From Paraburkholderia sp. IMGN_8 (GTDB taxonomy: Bacteria > Pseudomonadota > Gammaproteobacteria > Burkholderiales > Burkholderiaceae): a stretch of DNA of 64,000 bases. Below the pieces are notes generated by a model. That model did not search any database. It saw only the letters and a program-made list of their open reading frames with translations, and was not told where the DNA came from. Position numbers and translations under genes: made by a program. Shown here piece after piece: positions 45,564 through 55,794 of the stretch. The stretch spans positions 186,001 through 250,000 of the forward strand of contig NZ_CP150901.1 of assembly GCF_038050405.1 (NCBI RefSeq), in the 5' to 3' direction. How positions within the stretch are numbered: the stretch's first letter is position 1; every line of letters starts with the position of its first letter.

Positions 45564-45735
45564 TGTGACGGGCAGGTCCCGGTAGTCTGGCCCTGTGCTG
45601 ACTCGTATGCTCTCGGCATATGACGCTCCACTCCTACGCTTCGTTCCTCCTTGCGAGAGGCCGTCAGTCGGTTTGCATTGGTCGATCGCGGCTGGGCGCC
45701 AAGCGGCAAGCCGGAACGCCAGCCGAACAAGATTG

Positions 45736-46281
45736 CTAATGCTGCGGCGTAACTTCGAGAAGGCTCTTAAGTCGCAAAACTGCCTCGTCGGATTCCGATT
45801 GAATCCGCGCGCGCAGAACAAGCCAGTTGAGTATCGCGAACCACATCGACGGTGCGCGATAAGTGAACGCTCGCTCGAAGCGTGTTCCGCTCGCGGTCGA
45901 CGTCAGTGAATACGTCACGGTGCCAGCCGGTCTGCCATCAATTTTTCCCTCTATCGTCCATTTGCCTGGAGGCTCCCGTGCAGTGACTGTCCACACGACG
46001 CTGCCGCGTCGGCCCGCCACACGAAACTCCTCCGCCACCTGCTCGCCCAGATCGAGCGGATGGTCAACGGAGCCACTGACCGCGAGCGATGACGGATGCC
46101 ACACTGGCCAGTGAGCGGGTGTCGTGACATAGTCGAACACGACTTTGGAGGGACGTTGGATCGACGCAACCGTAACGATTCGCGTGTCGAGTCCAACCTG
46201 CTGCGGCAATGGCATAAAGAGCAACGCGATGACAACGAGCACGGCCAATATTGCCGTTACGTACCGAGTAGGGTTTCTCAT
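45736..46281 (-). CDS. Membrane-anchored SRPBCC family protein
   Basis: A 181-residue protein with one N-terminal membrane segment (YVTAILAVLVVIALLFMPL), then a polyketide-cyclase/SRPBCC fold (IQRPSKVVFDYVTTPAHWPVWHPSS, then GEQVAEEF and ARIQSESDEAVLRLKSLLE). The ligand is unknown. It stands alone, convergent with the LysR gene. Confidence 0.85.
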   Translation of the reverse strand: MRNPTRYVTAILAVLVVIALLFMPLPQQVGLDTRIVTVASIQRPSKVVFDYVTTPAHWPVWHPSSLAVSGSVDHPLDLGEQVAEEFRVAGRRGSVVWTVTAREPPGKWTIEGKIDGRPAGTVTYSLTSTASGTRFERAFTYRAPSMWFAILNWLVLRARIQSESDEAVLRLKSLLEVTPQH

Positions 46282-46387
46282 AGCGATTTGTACCCTACGC
46301 GCTCAGGACGAAGGTATCTGACTGCGAATAGCCCCCCACGGCGGAGGCGCTCCTTTGATGGTCAGCCTCAATGATCAGGGTTGCCTT

Positions 46388-48619
46388 TCAATGAGCCGCG
46401 CGCAAGGCTTCGTCCGCAACAGCCAGCCGCGACGCCATGACCTTGACGACAAAACGATGGATTTGCCGCGCGGTCACGGGATCGTCCTGCTCGAGTGCAT
46501 GCAACGAGTCAAGTGTCAAACGCCGGACACGCGCGGGACCCTCTGCGAGCACATCCGCACTACGCGAGCGCTGCGTGTACACCGCCATTTCGCCGACGAT
46601 CGTACCTGGCCCGAACGAGCGCAGCCTGAGGGATCTGCCGTCCGCAAGCGGCAGTAAGACGGTGACACGGCCGCGCTCGACAAAGTACATGGCGTCCCCC
46701 GGCTCGCCGTGACGGAACACTGGCTGCCCCGCGCCAAGCTCGCGCACTTCCAGAAGGGCCAACAGCCTTTCGAGCGCGTATGACGTGAAATGCGGCGCGA
46801 GCAGCGCCTGAAAATCCTCTTCGCCGCAAGGCAGCACGCGTGAATCCGACGCGAGAAGCGTATCTTCGATCCATTCCAGCCCTGCATCCAGCGTAGCGAA
46901 CTCGTGAATCCGGAGGTTCAGCGTGCCGGTCTTCATGAGCAGTTCACGCGATCGTGTCGGCAGCCCCGTCAACACCAGGTCCGCATCAAGCGTCGCACAC
47001 AGCTGCCTGAGCTTGACGAAGCTGACCGATACCGACGCGTCCATGCCGTTGGTCGAAGCGAAGTCGAGCACGACAAAGCGAACCGGTAGCGGCCCGTGCC
47101 TGGCCAGCCGTTCGCGTACGCGTTGCAAGATCGAATTGGCGGTGCCAAAGAACAGGAACCCCTGCAGACACGTTCCGCACACCTGTACACCGAGTTCGTG
47201 AAGCCGTTCGGTTGCCTCGATACTGCGCTCGACATTCGATGTGCGGGTACTGCCATCGAACTCCATACGAACGCAACTGACGCGGCCGTACAGCAGGGCG
47301 AACATCACACATGCGGCGATGATTCCCGCCACGACGCCCGTGATGACGCCGTAGAACGCAATCGCGCCCAGAATAAGCGGTACAAGTAGATACTCATGCC
47401 AGTTGAGCTTGCGATACGCACCGACTAGCCACTGGATCAACAGACGCAGTCCCATGAAGAGCTGCAGCCCGACCAGCACCGGCACCGGGAATAGCGCCAC
47501 CATGTCAGGCGAGACGGCCAGCACGAACAGGCACGCGAGGGAGGCGAATACGCCCGCCATACGGCTTGTCGCGCCCGTGCGCGCGTTGAGCATCGATCGG
47601 TTGAACGATTGGTAACCGACCATCCCGCCTAACATCCCGCTCGCGATGTTAGCTATTCCGGCGGCCCTCATTTCGCGGTTCAGATCGACGTCTTCGCCCG
47701 TGGCTGCGCCAATCGCTGTCGAATTCATCAGGATCGTGATCGCCGAAATCGAGGTGACCACGAGCGTCTCCGGCAAGTGCGCAGCGATTGCCGGCCAGTC
47801 GACGCTCCCGCGCGTCAGCAATGCCGGAACATGCAGTTCTGGAATCCGGATCGGGTGCAGTGCCACACGCGGAAGCAATAATCCCGTGTTGCGGGCGTCG
47901 TCGATCGACAGGCCTGCAGCAAGCAGGAACAGGTAGAACAGCGCGACACCGAGTACAAGGGTGATCGGCAGCGCCGCAGCGTGTTTCCAGGTGCGTGACA
48001 GGAGCGTGGCTGACGCGCACACCAGCACAGCGGGTGTCCACACCAGCCAGTTCAGGTGCGTCATCAGCGCCAATGTGTGCCAGTTCGAGGGCGCGCCGGT
48101 CGCGACCCGAAACGCGCCGGCAAGCAGGAGGTAGCCAGTACCGGCAAGGAAGCCACCTACGACCGGGTAGGGCAGGAATTGCAGGGAACGGCTGCGCTTC
48201 GACGAACCGACCGCATACAGAATGACGCCCGTCACCACGGAACACAGCGCGATGGCGATCAACACCGTCATCAGAATTGTCTGGGGCGTACCGCCGTCAG
48301 CCCGCACGCTGCTCGCGACGCCTGCCGCCACACCGGCAAGAAACGCCGTCGCGTTGCCGTCGGGTCCGGCGATATTCATGCGCATCGAACTTGTCAAGGC
48401 GATCACCAGTGCCGTTACCACGCAACTGATGAAGGCGGTGGGCACGCCAAGCTCGGCGTAACGGGCGAGATCCGCACTAAAGATCAGGGTGCCCAGGCTC
48501 ATTGCATAGCAGAGCATGACCAACGTCGACACCATGCCGGCCGACAGGTCTCCGACCAGGCCCGTGATGCGTGGCCCGGAGCGGGCATCGGGTGAGGAAC
48601 CTGTCGCAGCTGGCTTCAC
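46388..48619 (-). CDS. SulP anion transporter with STAS and cyclic-nucleotide-binding domains
   Basis: A 743-residue SLC26/SulP transporter. About 11-12 membrane segments span residues 20-430 (GPDGNATAFLAGVAAGVASS, then LNREMRAAGIANIASGMLGGMVGYQSFNRS). A STAS domain follows at about 470-560 (VLDFASTNGMDASVSVSFVKL). The C-terminus, about 600-735, is a cNMP-binding domain (VFRHGEPGDAMYFVERGRVTVLL, then a phosphate cassette VGEMAVYTQRSRSADV). It probably moves sulfate, bicarbonate or a dicarboxylate under cyclic nucleotide control. It starts at GTG 48619 and faces a class III cyclase gene. Confidence 0.92.
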   Translation of the reverse strand: MKPAATGSSPDARSGPRITGLVGDLSAGMVSTLVMLCYAMSLGTLIFSADLARYAELGVPTAFISCVVTALVIALTSSMRMNIAGPDGNATAFLAGVAAGVASSVRADGGTPQTILMTVLIAIALCSVVTGVILYAVGSSKRSRSLQFLPYPVVGGFLAGTGYLLLAGAFRVATGAPSNWHTLALMTHLNWLVWTPAVLVCASATLLSRTWKHAAALPITLVLGVALFYLFLLAAGLSIDDARNTGLLLPRVALHPIRIPELHVPALLTRGSVDWPAIAAHLPETLVVTSISAITILMNSTAIGAATGEDVDLNREMRAAGIANIASGMLGGMVGYQSFNRSMLNARTGATSRMAGVFASLACLFVLAVSPDMVALFPVPVLVGLQLFMGLRLLIQWLVGAYRKLNWHEYLLVPLILGAIAFYGVITGVVAGIIAACVMFALLYGRVSCVRMEFDGSTRTSNVERSIEATERLHELGVQVCGTCLQGFLFFGTANSILQRVRERLARHGPLPVRFVVLDFASTNGMDASVSVSFVKLRQLCATLDADLVLTGLPTRSRELLMKTGTLNLRIHEFATLDAGLEWIEDTLLASDSRVLPCGEEDFQALLAPHFTSYALERLLALLEVRELGAGQPVFRHGEPGDAMYFVERGRVTVLLPLADGRSLRLRSFGPGTIVGEMAVYTQRSRSADVLAEGPARVRRLTLDSLHALEQDDPVTARQIHRFVVKVMASRLAVADEALRAAH

Positions 48620-49092
48620 AGTGCTTCCCGGTGAGGGCGGACGGAATCTGGCCTGGGCCGTGCGGTTCGCGTGGCGCGCGGCGGTTGGGCTTTACCCGGA
48701 CGTCACCCATCGTCTCGAACGACGAACGACTGCACGTTGCGCTTGCCTGCTCGCCCGACACTGTGGCCGATTCGCTAAGCAGTATCCGTCGTGGCCGCAG
48801 CCAGTGTCAAACGCACTGCGGCGCGCCGTCGCGCTCCTGGCCGAATCTGCATCCACCTCGTCGCTCATGCCGGGTATCCGTTTCCTTCGCGCTGGACGTA
48901 CACTGTATTTTCGGCAGGAAGGCCTTGAGCATGGAGTACGTTGCACCGTCACGGCCAGGCAACCGGCGGTGCGTCGATTCGTATGATCTGTTGGTGCAAC
49001 GCGGCCTGGTTGGGGTATACGGTTCGCAGCCTGCGCGGCCACGAACTGCGACGGAGTATGCGTGTTCGAACGCACCGGATTGGGCGGCGGCG
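48620..49092. promoter_or_regulatory. Divergent region between SulP and cyclase genes
   Basis: A 473-base gap between divergent starts. The cyclase frame is open through all of it, and an ATG at 48931 with AGGAAGG upstream is an alternative start. Promoters for both genes must lie here; none could be fixed by eye. Confidence 0.4.
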
Positions 49093-52000
49093 ATGGATAT
49101 CGATCAGTGGCTATATGCATTGGGGCTTGAACAATACGCACCTGCATTTGCCGAGAACGACATCGATCTCGCGATGCTGGCACAGCTCGACGACGCGGAC
49201 CTGAAGGAACTCGGCGTCGTCTCGCTCGGCCACCGTAAGCGCCTGCTGGCGGCGATTGCCGATCAGCGCGACGCCGTATTGTGCGCAGCGTCGCCTGCTG
49301 TGAATGCGCCGGCAAGCGAGCGCCGACAAGTCACCATTCTCTTCGCCGATCTGTGCGGTTTTACCGCGCTGTCGCAAACGCTCGATCCTGAAGAGTTGCG
49401 CGAGTTAACCGGTCGTTACACAGCGCTCGTCGATGGGATCGTCCTCAGTTACGGCGGCACGATCGACAAGCACATCGGCGATGCCGTCATGGCAATCTTC
49501 GGTGCACCGCGCGCGCACGATACCGATCCGCTGCGCGCGGCGCGTGCCGCGTTGGAGATTCATGAGGCCCTCAACGGACTGGGCAAGCAAGTGTCGCCTC
49601 CGCTGAGGGCGCATGTGGGCATTGCCAGCGGCGAAGTGGTAGCGGGTCCGCTCGACCGCGCAGACGTTCAGGACTATACGGTCCTCGGCGACTCCGTGAA
49701 CCTCGCCGCCCGGTTGGTTGCCGCCGCCGGTCCCGGGGAAACGCTGCTCTCCGATAGCGTGCATCGCGCGCTCGGCAACTGCGTGATGAGCGACGCCGTC
49801 GGTGCGATGCGCTTCAAGGGGATCGACTCGCCGGTACGAGTATGGCGTCTGCGCGGTCTCGCCTTTGAACCCGTCACGCCAAGCCGCAGTGTGTTTGTCG
49901 GCCGCAAGGCTGAACTCGAGCAGTTCAAGGGCCTCGCCCGCGCGTGCCTCGAACAGCGGGCCGGCCAAGTCGTCTATGTCCGCGGTGAGGCGGGCATTGG
50001 CAAGACGCGGCTCGTCGACGAGATGCGCCGCTTCGTCGAAACGCTGGGCTTTGTCAGTCACCGCGGCCTCGTACTGGATTTCGGCGTGGGCAAAGGCCAG
50101 GACCCCATCCGCACCATCGTCGGCAGCCTGCTGGACCTGCGGCCCGCGGCCGGGTCCGATGAACAGCGCGCCGCCGCCGGACGGGTTGCCGCATCCGGGG
50201 CCGTCGGCCCCGATCAGCTGATGTTTCTCCACGACATCCTCGACCTCACGCAAACCGGCGAATGGCGCACGCTTTACGACGCGATGGACAATGCTGCACG
50301 CACGCGCGGCAAGCGCGCGGTCACCGCAGCGATCACGGAGAATGTCTGCCGGCACCAGCCAACCATGATTGTCGTGGAAGACCTGCATTGGGCCGACCCG
50401 CAGGTGCTCGGTTATCTCGCCGCCCTTGCCGGTGCCATCGCGAACGGTCCAGGCCTGCTTGCGATGACGTCGCGCGTGGACGGCGATCCGCTCGACGCGG
50501 CCTGGCGTGCAAGTTGCCGCGGCACGCCCTTCACCACGATAGACCTCGGCCCGCTGCGCAGCGACGAGGCGCTGAACCTTGCCGGCAGCTTTATCGATGC
50601 GACCGAGCGTGTCGCGCGTGCCTGCATCGAGCGAGCCGGCGGCAATCCGCTGTTCCTCGAGCAACTCCTGCATAACGCCGAGGAAGGCAGCGAGGAAGCG
50701 GTCCCCGCGACGATCCAGAGCCTCGTGCTGGCGCGCATGGACCGGCTGACTCCGCGCGACCGCGAGGCGTTCCAGGCTGCCTCGGTAATCGGACAGCGCT
50801 TTGGCCTCGCCTTGCTCCGGCGGTTGATCGATGCACCGGAGTATGTCTGTGACGGTCTCGTCGCCAACGCGCTCGTCCTGCCCGAAGGCGAAGATTTCCT
50901 ATTTTCGCACGCGCTCATCCAGGAGAGCGCCTACTCGACGCTTTTGCGGGCGCGCCGGCGCGACTTGCACCGCCTGGCGGCCGACTGGTTTGTGGCGACC
51001 GACCCGGTGCTGCGCGCCCAGCATCTCGATCGCGCCGAGGACAAGCGCGCACCGCAGGCCTATCTCGACGCCGCGATCGCACAACGCGCCGCCTATTTCA
51101 CCGAGGCGGCATTGCGGCTAGTCGAGCGAGGTCTGCAAATCGCACAATCGGATACGGATCGCCACGCGCTGATCTGTTTCAGGGGCGAACTCCAACGAGA
51201 TCTCGGCGACATCGCCGCATCTATCGCGACGTACCGTGCGGCCGTGGCCGCCGCTCCTGACGAAGCGAGTCTCTGTCAGTCCCAACTTGGGCTCGCCGAG
51301 GGTCTGCGGGTGAGCGAAGGCCTCGCCGAAGCCCTCTCGCTGCTCGACGCCGCCCAGCAAGTGGCGCAACGTCTGGATAAGGTGCCTGAACTCGCGCGCC
51401 TGCATCACCTGCGCGGCAACATCCTCTTTCCGCTTGGCAGGATCGAAGATTGCCGCACCGAGCATGAGCGCGGGCTTGCCTATGCACAGCGCCTCGGCTT
51501 GCCGGAAGCCGAGGCGCGCGCGCTCGGCGGCCTCGCGGATGCTGCCTACGCGCAAGGGCGCATGCGCACCGCTTTCGGGCACTTTAGCCGGTGCGTTGCG
51601 TTAAGCCGCGAACACGGCTTCGGCCGCATCGAGGTCGCTAATCGTTCGATGGCCGGCTTCAGCAGGATCTACCTCAACCAGGCACGCGCGGCGCGCGAGG
51701 ACGTAAGCGCCGCCGCACCGGCCGCCGCGCTGGTCGGTCAGCCGCGTGCGCAGATGCTGTGCGAAACGTTGGGCGCCTTTGCCTGCTACGAAATGGGCGA
51801 CATGGCGGCGGCCCTCACCCATCTCGAACGCGAGACGCAGATCATCCGTCAACTGGGAGCTCGCCGCTTCGAGGCCCAGAATCTGGAAATGCGGGCGCGA
51901 GTGCTGCTCGATAGCGGGCGTCGGCGAGAGGCCGCCGAATTGTTGCGTGAAGCGCTGGCGATTTGCCGCGAGGTGGGAACGCAGTTCAGCGCGCCCAAGG

Positions 52001-52377
52001 CCGTGGGTGCACTGAGCCGCGCTGTCGAGGACGACGGCGAACGGGTGCGTCTGCTCGCCGAAGGTGCCGATATGTTGCATCGCGGCGCGGTTGGTCACAA
52101 TCACCTGTGGTTCTATCGCGATGCGATCGAAGCGATGCTGTCCGCCGGCGACGCAGCCGGCGCACTGCGCTATGTCACCGCGCTCGAAGACTATACGCGC
52201 GCTGAGCCGCTGCCGTGGGCGGAGCTGTTTGTGGCGCGCGGCCGCGCCCTCGCTCGCGCGCAGCAAGACCATCCTGGGGAAGAAGCGCAGCGCGAACTCA
52301 AGCGTGCACGCGCAGCCCTCGTGGAAGCCGGCTTCAACAGCTATCTGCCTGCGGTGGACGCTGCGCTCGTCGCGTAG
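49093..52377 (+). CDS. SAM-domain class III adenylate cyclase with AAA ATPase and TPR region
   Basis: A 1094-residue multidomain protein. A SAM domain is at residues 1-60 (WLYALGLEQYAPAFAENDID, then LKELGVVSLGHRKRLLAAI). A class III cyclase follows at about 75-240, with metal aspartates in LFADLCGFT and HIGDAVMAIFG and adenine-type residues in TIDKHIGD and DYTVLGDSVNLAARL. The AAA/STAND ATPase has Walker A GEAGIGKTRL and Walker B MIVVEDLHWAD. The last 450 residues are TPR-like repeats. It makes cAMP, probably gated by a ligand or partner sensed by the ATPase/TPR part. A start at 48931 would add 54 residues. Confidence 0.92.
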   Translation: MDIDQWLYALGLEQYAPAFAENDIDLAMLAQLDDADLKELGVVSLGHRKRLLAAIADQRDAVLCAASPAVNAPASERRQVTILFADLCGFTALSQTLDPEELRELTGRYTALVDGIVLSYGGTIDKHIGDAVMAIFGAPRAHDTDPLRAARAALEIHEALNGLGKQVSPPLRAHVGIASGEVVAGPLDRADVQDYTVLGDSVNLAARLVAAAGPGETLLSDSVHRALGNCVMSDAVGAMRFKGIDSPVRVWRLRGLAFEPVTPSRSVFVGRKAELEQFKGLARACLEQRAGQVVYVRGEAGIGKTRLVDEMRRFVETLGFVSHRGLVLDFGVGKGQDPIRTIVGSLLDLRPAAGSDEQRAAAGRVAASGAVGPDQLMFLHDILDLTQTGEWRTLYDAMDNAARTRGKRAVTAAITENVCRHQPTMIVVEDLHWADPQVLGYLAALAGAIANGPGLLAMTSRVDGDPLDAAWRASCRGTPFTTIDLGPLRSDEALNLAGSFIDATERVARACIERAGGNPLFLEQLLHNAEEGSEEAVPATIQSLVLARMDRLTPRDREAFQAASVIGQRFGLALLRRLIDAPEYVCDGLVANALVLPEGEDFLFSHALIQESAYSTLLRARRRDLHRLAADWFVATDPVLRAQHLDRAEDKRAPQAYLDAAIAQRAAYFTEAALRLVERGLQIAQSDTDRHALICFRGELQRDLGDIAASIATYRAAVAAAPDEASLCQSQLGLAEGLRVSEGLAEALSLLDAAQQVAQRLDKVPELARLHHLRGNILFPLGRIEDCRTEHERGLAYAQRLGLPEAEARALGGLADAAYAQGRMRTAFGHFSRCVALSREHGFGRIEVANRSMAGFSRIYLNQARAAREDVSAAAPAAALVGQPRAQMLCETLGAFACYEMGDMAAALTHLERETQIIRQLGARRFEAQNLEMRARVLLDSGRRREAAELLREALAICREVGTQFSAPKAVGALSRAVEDDGERVRLLAEGADMLHRGAVGHNHLWFYRDAIEAMLSAGDAAGALRYVTALEDYTRAEPLPWAELFVARGRALARAQQDHPGEEAQRELKRARAALVEAGFNSYLPAVDAALVA

Positions 52378-52773
52378 CGGAGGCGTTGCCCGAAGCGTTC
52401 CATCGAATCGGCTCGCTCAACTGTCAATGCGCGGAGCTGATCGACAGCCCCTGCGTTATCTGACGTCGCCGCCGTCCTCCCCCGTCGCTACAGCCGAAAC
52501 AACTATGCACTGCGCATAGAGGGTGCTTATTGCCGCCATCCTCCTTGACGTTGCGCTACCGGGGATGCCGTCAAGGTTCGGATTATTGGGTGCATCATTG
52601 AACGCCTTGTCAGATGAAACCTGACGCTTATACTTCCAATTGCCTGAAGATAGTCCGCTGCGCGGTATGTTTGGCTCTGCACGACGGCGTGGTCCCGTGT
52701 CCGAGTCGGCCGATTCACGCGTCAATCGCTCGGCGATGCGAAAAACCACAACAATATTGTCGGAGACCGGCAC
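52378..52773. other. Intergenic region, no gene seen
   Basis: About 396 bases between the cyclase and the diguanylate cyclase genes with no supported frame. Promoter for the latter probably within the last 150 bases. Confidence 0.45.
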
Positions 52774-54177
52774 ATGAGCACGACCATCTCAATCGAAGAG
52801 CCGCCCCGCATTATCGGGATCGTGACCAAGGTCTACTCGGGCTTGCTGATCATTGGTTTTGCGCTCATTCCCGCCTACCTGATTGCTTATCTGGCTTTCT
52901 TTCAAGACCCGAGCCTGAAGTTCGAAAACCACGCGTTCCACGAAATCGCGATCGCGGCCGCGACGCTCGAGGGGCTGTTTGTCACCTATGTAACCTGGCG
53001 TTGTTATCTGTCGTCGGGTGAACCGCAACTGCGGTGGCTGACTTTGGGCTTTCTAGGCTTTGTGCTGGTCTATGCGCTACACGGCGTATTCACCGGCATG
53101 GCTCACCACAATATCTGGCTGTTCCTGCTCTACGGACCAGCATCGCGTCTGGTGATGTCGGTGCTGCTGCTGGTCGGGCTTCTCTCGTATCACCACGCGC
53201 CGGACGCGGTCGAGCGGCGCTCGAAGCCGCGCCCGTGGCTGACCGCGATCGCCGGGTTCGTCCTGATCGACCTGGTCGTTGGACTCATCGCGAACTCGTC
53301 AATTGCGGGCAGCCTTTCGGTGCGACTGTCGATGGAGGGCGGGGCGCTCATCTTCTCGACGCTGAACGTCATGGCGCTGCTGCTGCGTCGCATTCGCTCG
53401 CCGCTGATGGTGATCTACGGCATCTCGATCACCTCCTTCGCGCTTGCGTCTCTCGCGTTCATTCTCGGCAAGCCCTGGAATCACATGTGGTGGCTGGCGC
53501 ACGCGATCTTTGCCGCCGGCTTTTTCCTGCTAAGTTATGGCGTCGTTCAAGCGTTTCGCACGACGCGGTCCTTTTCGACGATCTACGGGCAGGAAGAATT
53601 GATGGCTCGCCTCGCGGAGGCGATGGCACGCACAGAAAGCGCGCTGCAGGAGCTCCAACGCACCAATCACAAGCTCGAGCACCTCGCCGCAACCGATCCG
53701 CTGACGGGTGCCGCGAATCGGCGCGAGTTTATTCAACAAGTGGAAACGGAAATCGCACGAGCCAGGCGAGGCGGTGCGCCGTTCTCGCTGCTGGCGCTGG
53801 ATCTCGACCACTTCAAATTGATCAACGACAACTATGGCCATCAGGTGGGTGACGAGGTGTTGCAACGATTCGTGCAGAAATGCCTCGGTGCCATTCGTCC
53901 CTATGACGGCGTGGCGCGGGTTGGTGGCGAAGAGTTTATGGTGCTGCTGCCCAAAGCCGCGCTAGACGCGGCCCGTTCGATCGCGGAGCGCGTGCGGGGC
54001 GCCGTGGCCACCGAGGACTTCTATACCGGAACCGGGCGGGCCGTCGCCGTTACCGTCAGTGTTGGCATCTCGGAGTTCGGCCGCGACGGAGACACGATCG
54101 ACACCCTCTTACGAGTCGCCGATGAGCGACTCTATCGAGCCAAGCACGATGGCCGTAACCGCGTGGTGGCCGGATAG
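52774..54177 (+). CDS. Membrane diguanylate cyclase (GGDEF)
   Basis: A 467-residue protein with about eight membrane segments in residues 15-270 (YSGLLIIGFALIPAYLIAYLAFF and others), a coiled linker (MARTESALQELQRTNHKLEHL), and a C-terminal GGDEF domain. The active site is GGEEF in ARVGGEEFMVLLP, and a product-inhibition site RPYD lies five residues upstream, so it should make c-di-GMP and be feedback inhibited. GGAGACCGG precedes ATG 52774. The signal sensed by the membrane part is unknown. Confidence 0.93.
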   Translation: MSTTISIEEPPRIIGIVTKVYSGLLIIGFALIPAYLIAYLAFFQDPSLKFENHAFHEIAIAAATLEGLFVTYVTWRCYLSSGEPQLRWLTLGFLGFVLVYALHGVFTGMAHHNIWLFLLYGPASRLVMSVLLLVGLLSYHHAPDAVERRSKPRPWLTAIAGFVLIDLVVGLIANSSIAGSLSVRLSMEGGALIFSTLNVMALLLRRIRSPLMVIYGISITSFALASLAFILGKPWNHMWWLAHAIFAAGFFLLSYGVVQAFRTTRSFSTIYGQEELMARLAEAMARTESALQELQRTNHKLEHLAATDPLTGAANRREFIQQVETEIARARRGGAPFSLLALDLDHFKLINDNYGHQVGDEVLQRFVQKCLGAIRPYDGVARVGGEEFMVLLPKAALDAARSIAERVRGAVATEDFYTGTGRAVAVTVSVGISEFGRDGDTIDTLLRVADERLYRAKHDGRNRVVAG

Positions 54178-54368
54178 CGGTTTACTCTCCATAGCTGTAG
54201 CAGCTTGCAATCGACGGCGGCCATGCTCGCAATCAGCGCGGTTTTCGGCTCAGAATAGTTGCAACTGACATAGTCCGCGCGCGAAGATCCGGTGTCCGGG
54301 CGCAGCCGACGTTCAACCGTCCGAATGAAAGCGCGAGCCAACGGCCGCTCCTGGCCGCACTGAGGCGG

Positions 54369-55322
54369 ATGGCGACCGTCTCAGCTCGACCCCGCCTGCT
54401 CGTCGTAAATTACCCGTGCAAAGCACGCACACATGGCTTCTTAAGGCCGCAGTGCCCATCGGAGCGATCCGCTCAGCTGAGCCTCGGGATTGCAGCCGAC
54501 CAAAGTTTGATGATCGTCCTGTCAGCGCTGGGCCACGTAGAATGCCAGTCCACTGGATTTCGACGAGAAATTCACCTTGGCGCCGGCGGAAAACTGGATA
54601 AGGTCGGCCCTGACCTGAAGGCCCTGGAGCGGCTATGCAAGAATCGGCAAGTGCGTGCCGTTTATGCGATGCCTACGCTGCACAACCCGCTGGGATGGGT
54701 GATGAATGCCCAACAGCGACACGAATTGGTGTCGATTGCCCGTCGACATGGGCTGCTCATCATCGAGGACGCGGCCTATGCCTTCCTGGCCGAAGACCCG
54801 CCTGCTCCACTGGCAGCGCTCGCGCCTGAGACAACGGTATACGTCTCGGGACTGTCAAAAAGTGTAGCCACCGGACTCCGGGTCGGATTTGTCGCAGCCC
54901 CGCGTCAGTGGGTGCCTCTGATCGAGCGGGCGATCAGGGCCACTACCTGGAACACGGCCGGCGTGATGACTGCTATTGCCTGTGGCTGGCTCGACGATGG
55001 CACGGTCACCCGGCTCGAGATCGAAAAGCGTCATGATGCGATGGTCCGTCAATCGATGGCTGCCGAAGTTCTCTTCGGACTGCGACGCGTCTCTCATCCG
55101 GCGTCATACTTTCTCTGGCTCCCTTTGGCCGAGGAGGTTCGTGCCGACCTGGTTGCGATGGCGCTCGTTCGCGAGCACATCTCCGTGTCGACCGCTGAAC
55201 CCTTCGCGACATCGGAACATGCGCCGCATGCGATTCGCCTCGCACTCGGATCCGTAGATTTGGCCACGCTCCGACAGGCGTTGAAAAAGGTTAAAGACGT
55301 GATCGGCGCTTACACGTATTAA
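54369..55322 (+). pseudogene. MocR-type (GntR/aminotransferase) regulator, C-terminal fragment
   Basis: From about 54605 the frame matches the fold-type I aminotransferase half of MocR regulators: GPDLKALERLCKNRQVRAVYAMPTLHNPLG, then IIEDAAYAFLAEDPP and the PLP-lysine motif SGLSKSVATGLRVGF. The N-terminal winged helix and the first 120 or so aminotransferase residues are absent or scrambled upstream (54369-54600 reads Arg/Ser-rich and unlike the family). It has no start signal of note. It is almost certainly non-functional as a regulator. Confidence 0.65.
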
Positions 55323-55794
55323 AGCGTACTCACCAGGCCGTAGTCGCCCAGAACAGGTTGCCGCATGCAAATGAGGATTGTGACCGCGATATGAGCGCTT
55401 TTGTTGGCCGAACTTCGTCCGACGTCGAACTTCCGTGGTCAAGCCGTTGCGGCCGGTCGAGCGACGAGAAAGCGGCCTCTCGCTGACTTCGATGGACTGC
55501 CGGAACGGACGGTTCTGGTTCTACGATGTACTTCACCATGTCGCTGCTTTGCTTTGCTTTGCTTTGCTTTGCTCGGCGATGGCGCGGCGATGGCGCGGCG
55601 AGACGGGCAATATGAAAATTGGACGGGATGGCGCCGCCTGACGAAGCCGGCCTTCGCGGACTTCACTAATAAACAGCCACGTCCCGCCGTTGGTCGGGCA
55701 GTTGCCCACTTCCATAAACCAAACGGGCAGAGAAGGGCAGGCGCGCGAAGGTGCGGCACGATGTCGGACAGTTGGCGCGTGGCGCTAGCGTCGC
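55323..55794. other. Non-coding region with simple repeats
   Basis: No supported gene. It holds the GCTTT repeat at 55546-55570 and an adjacent two-copy 11-base repeat (55575-55596). Confidence 0.45.
55546..55570. repeat. Pentanucleotide microsatellite (GCTTT)5
   Basis: Five perfect tandem copies of GCTTT, followed at 55575-55596 by two tandem copies of GGCGATGGCGC. The 5-base period would shift a reading frame by slippage, but no convincing gene contains it. Confidence 0.9.

Noticed and set aside
49405..50673. A 422-codon frame antisense to the cyclase gene
   Set aside because: Shadow of the cyclase/AAA coding frame; no ribosome binding site and no recognisable protein.
55546..55596. Repeats considered as a CRISPR array
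   Set aside because: Units are 5 and 11 bases with no spacers; no cas genes in the window.
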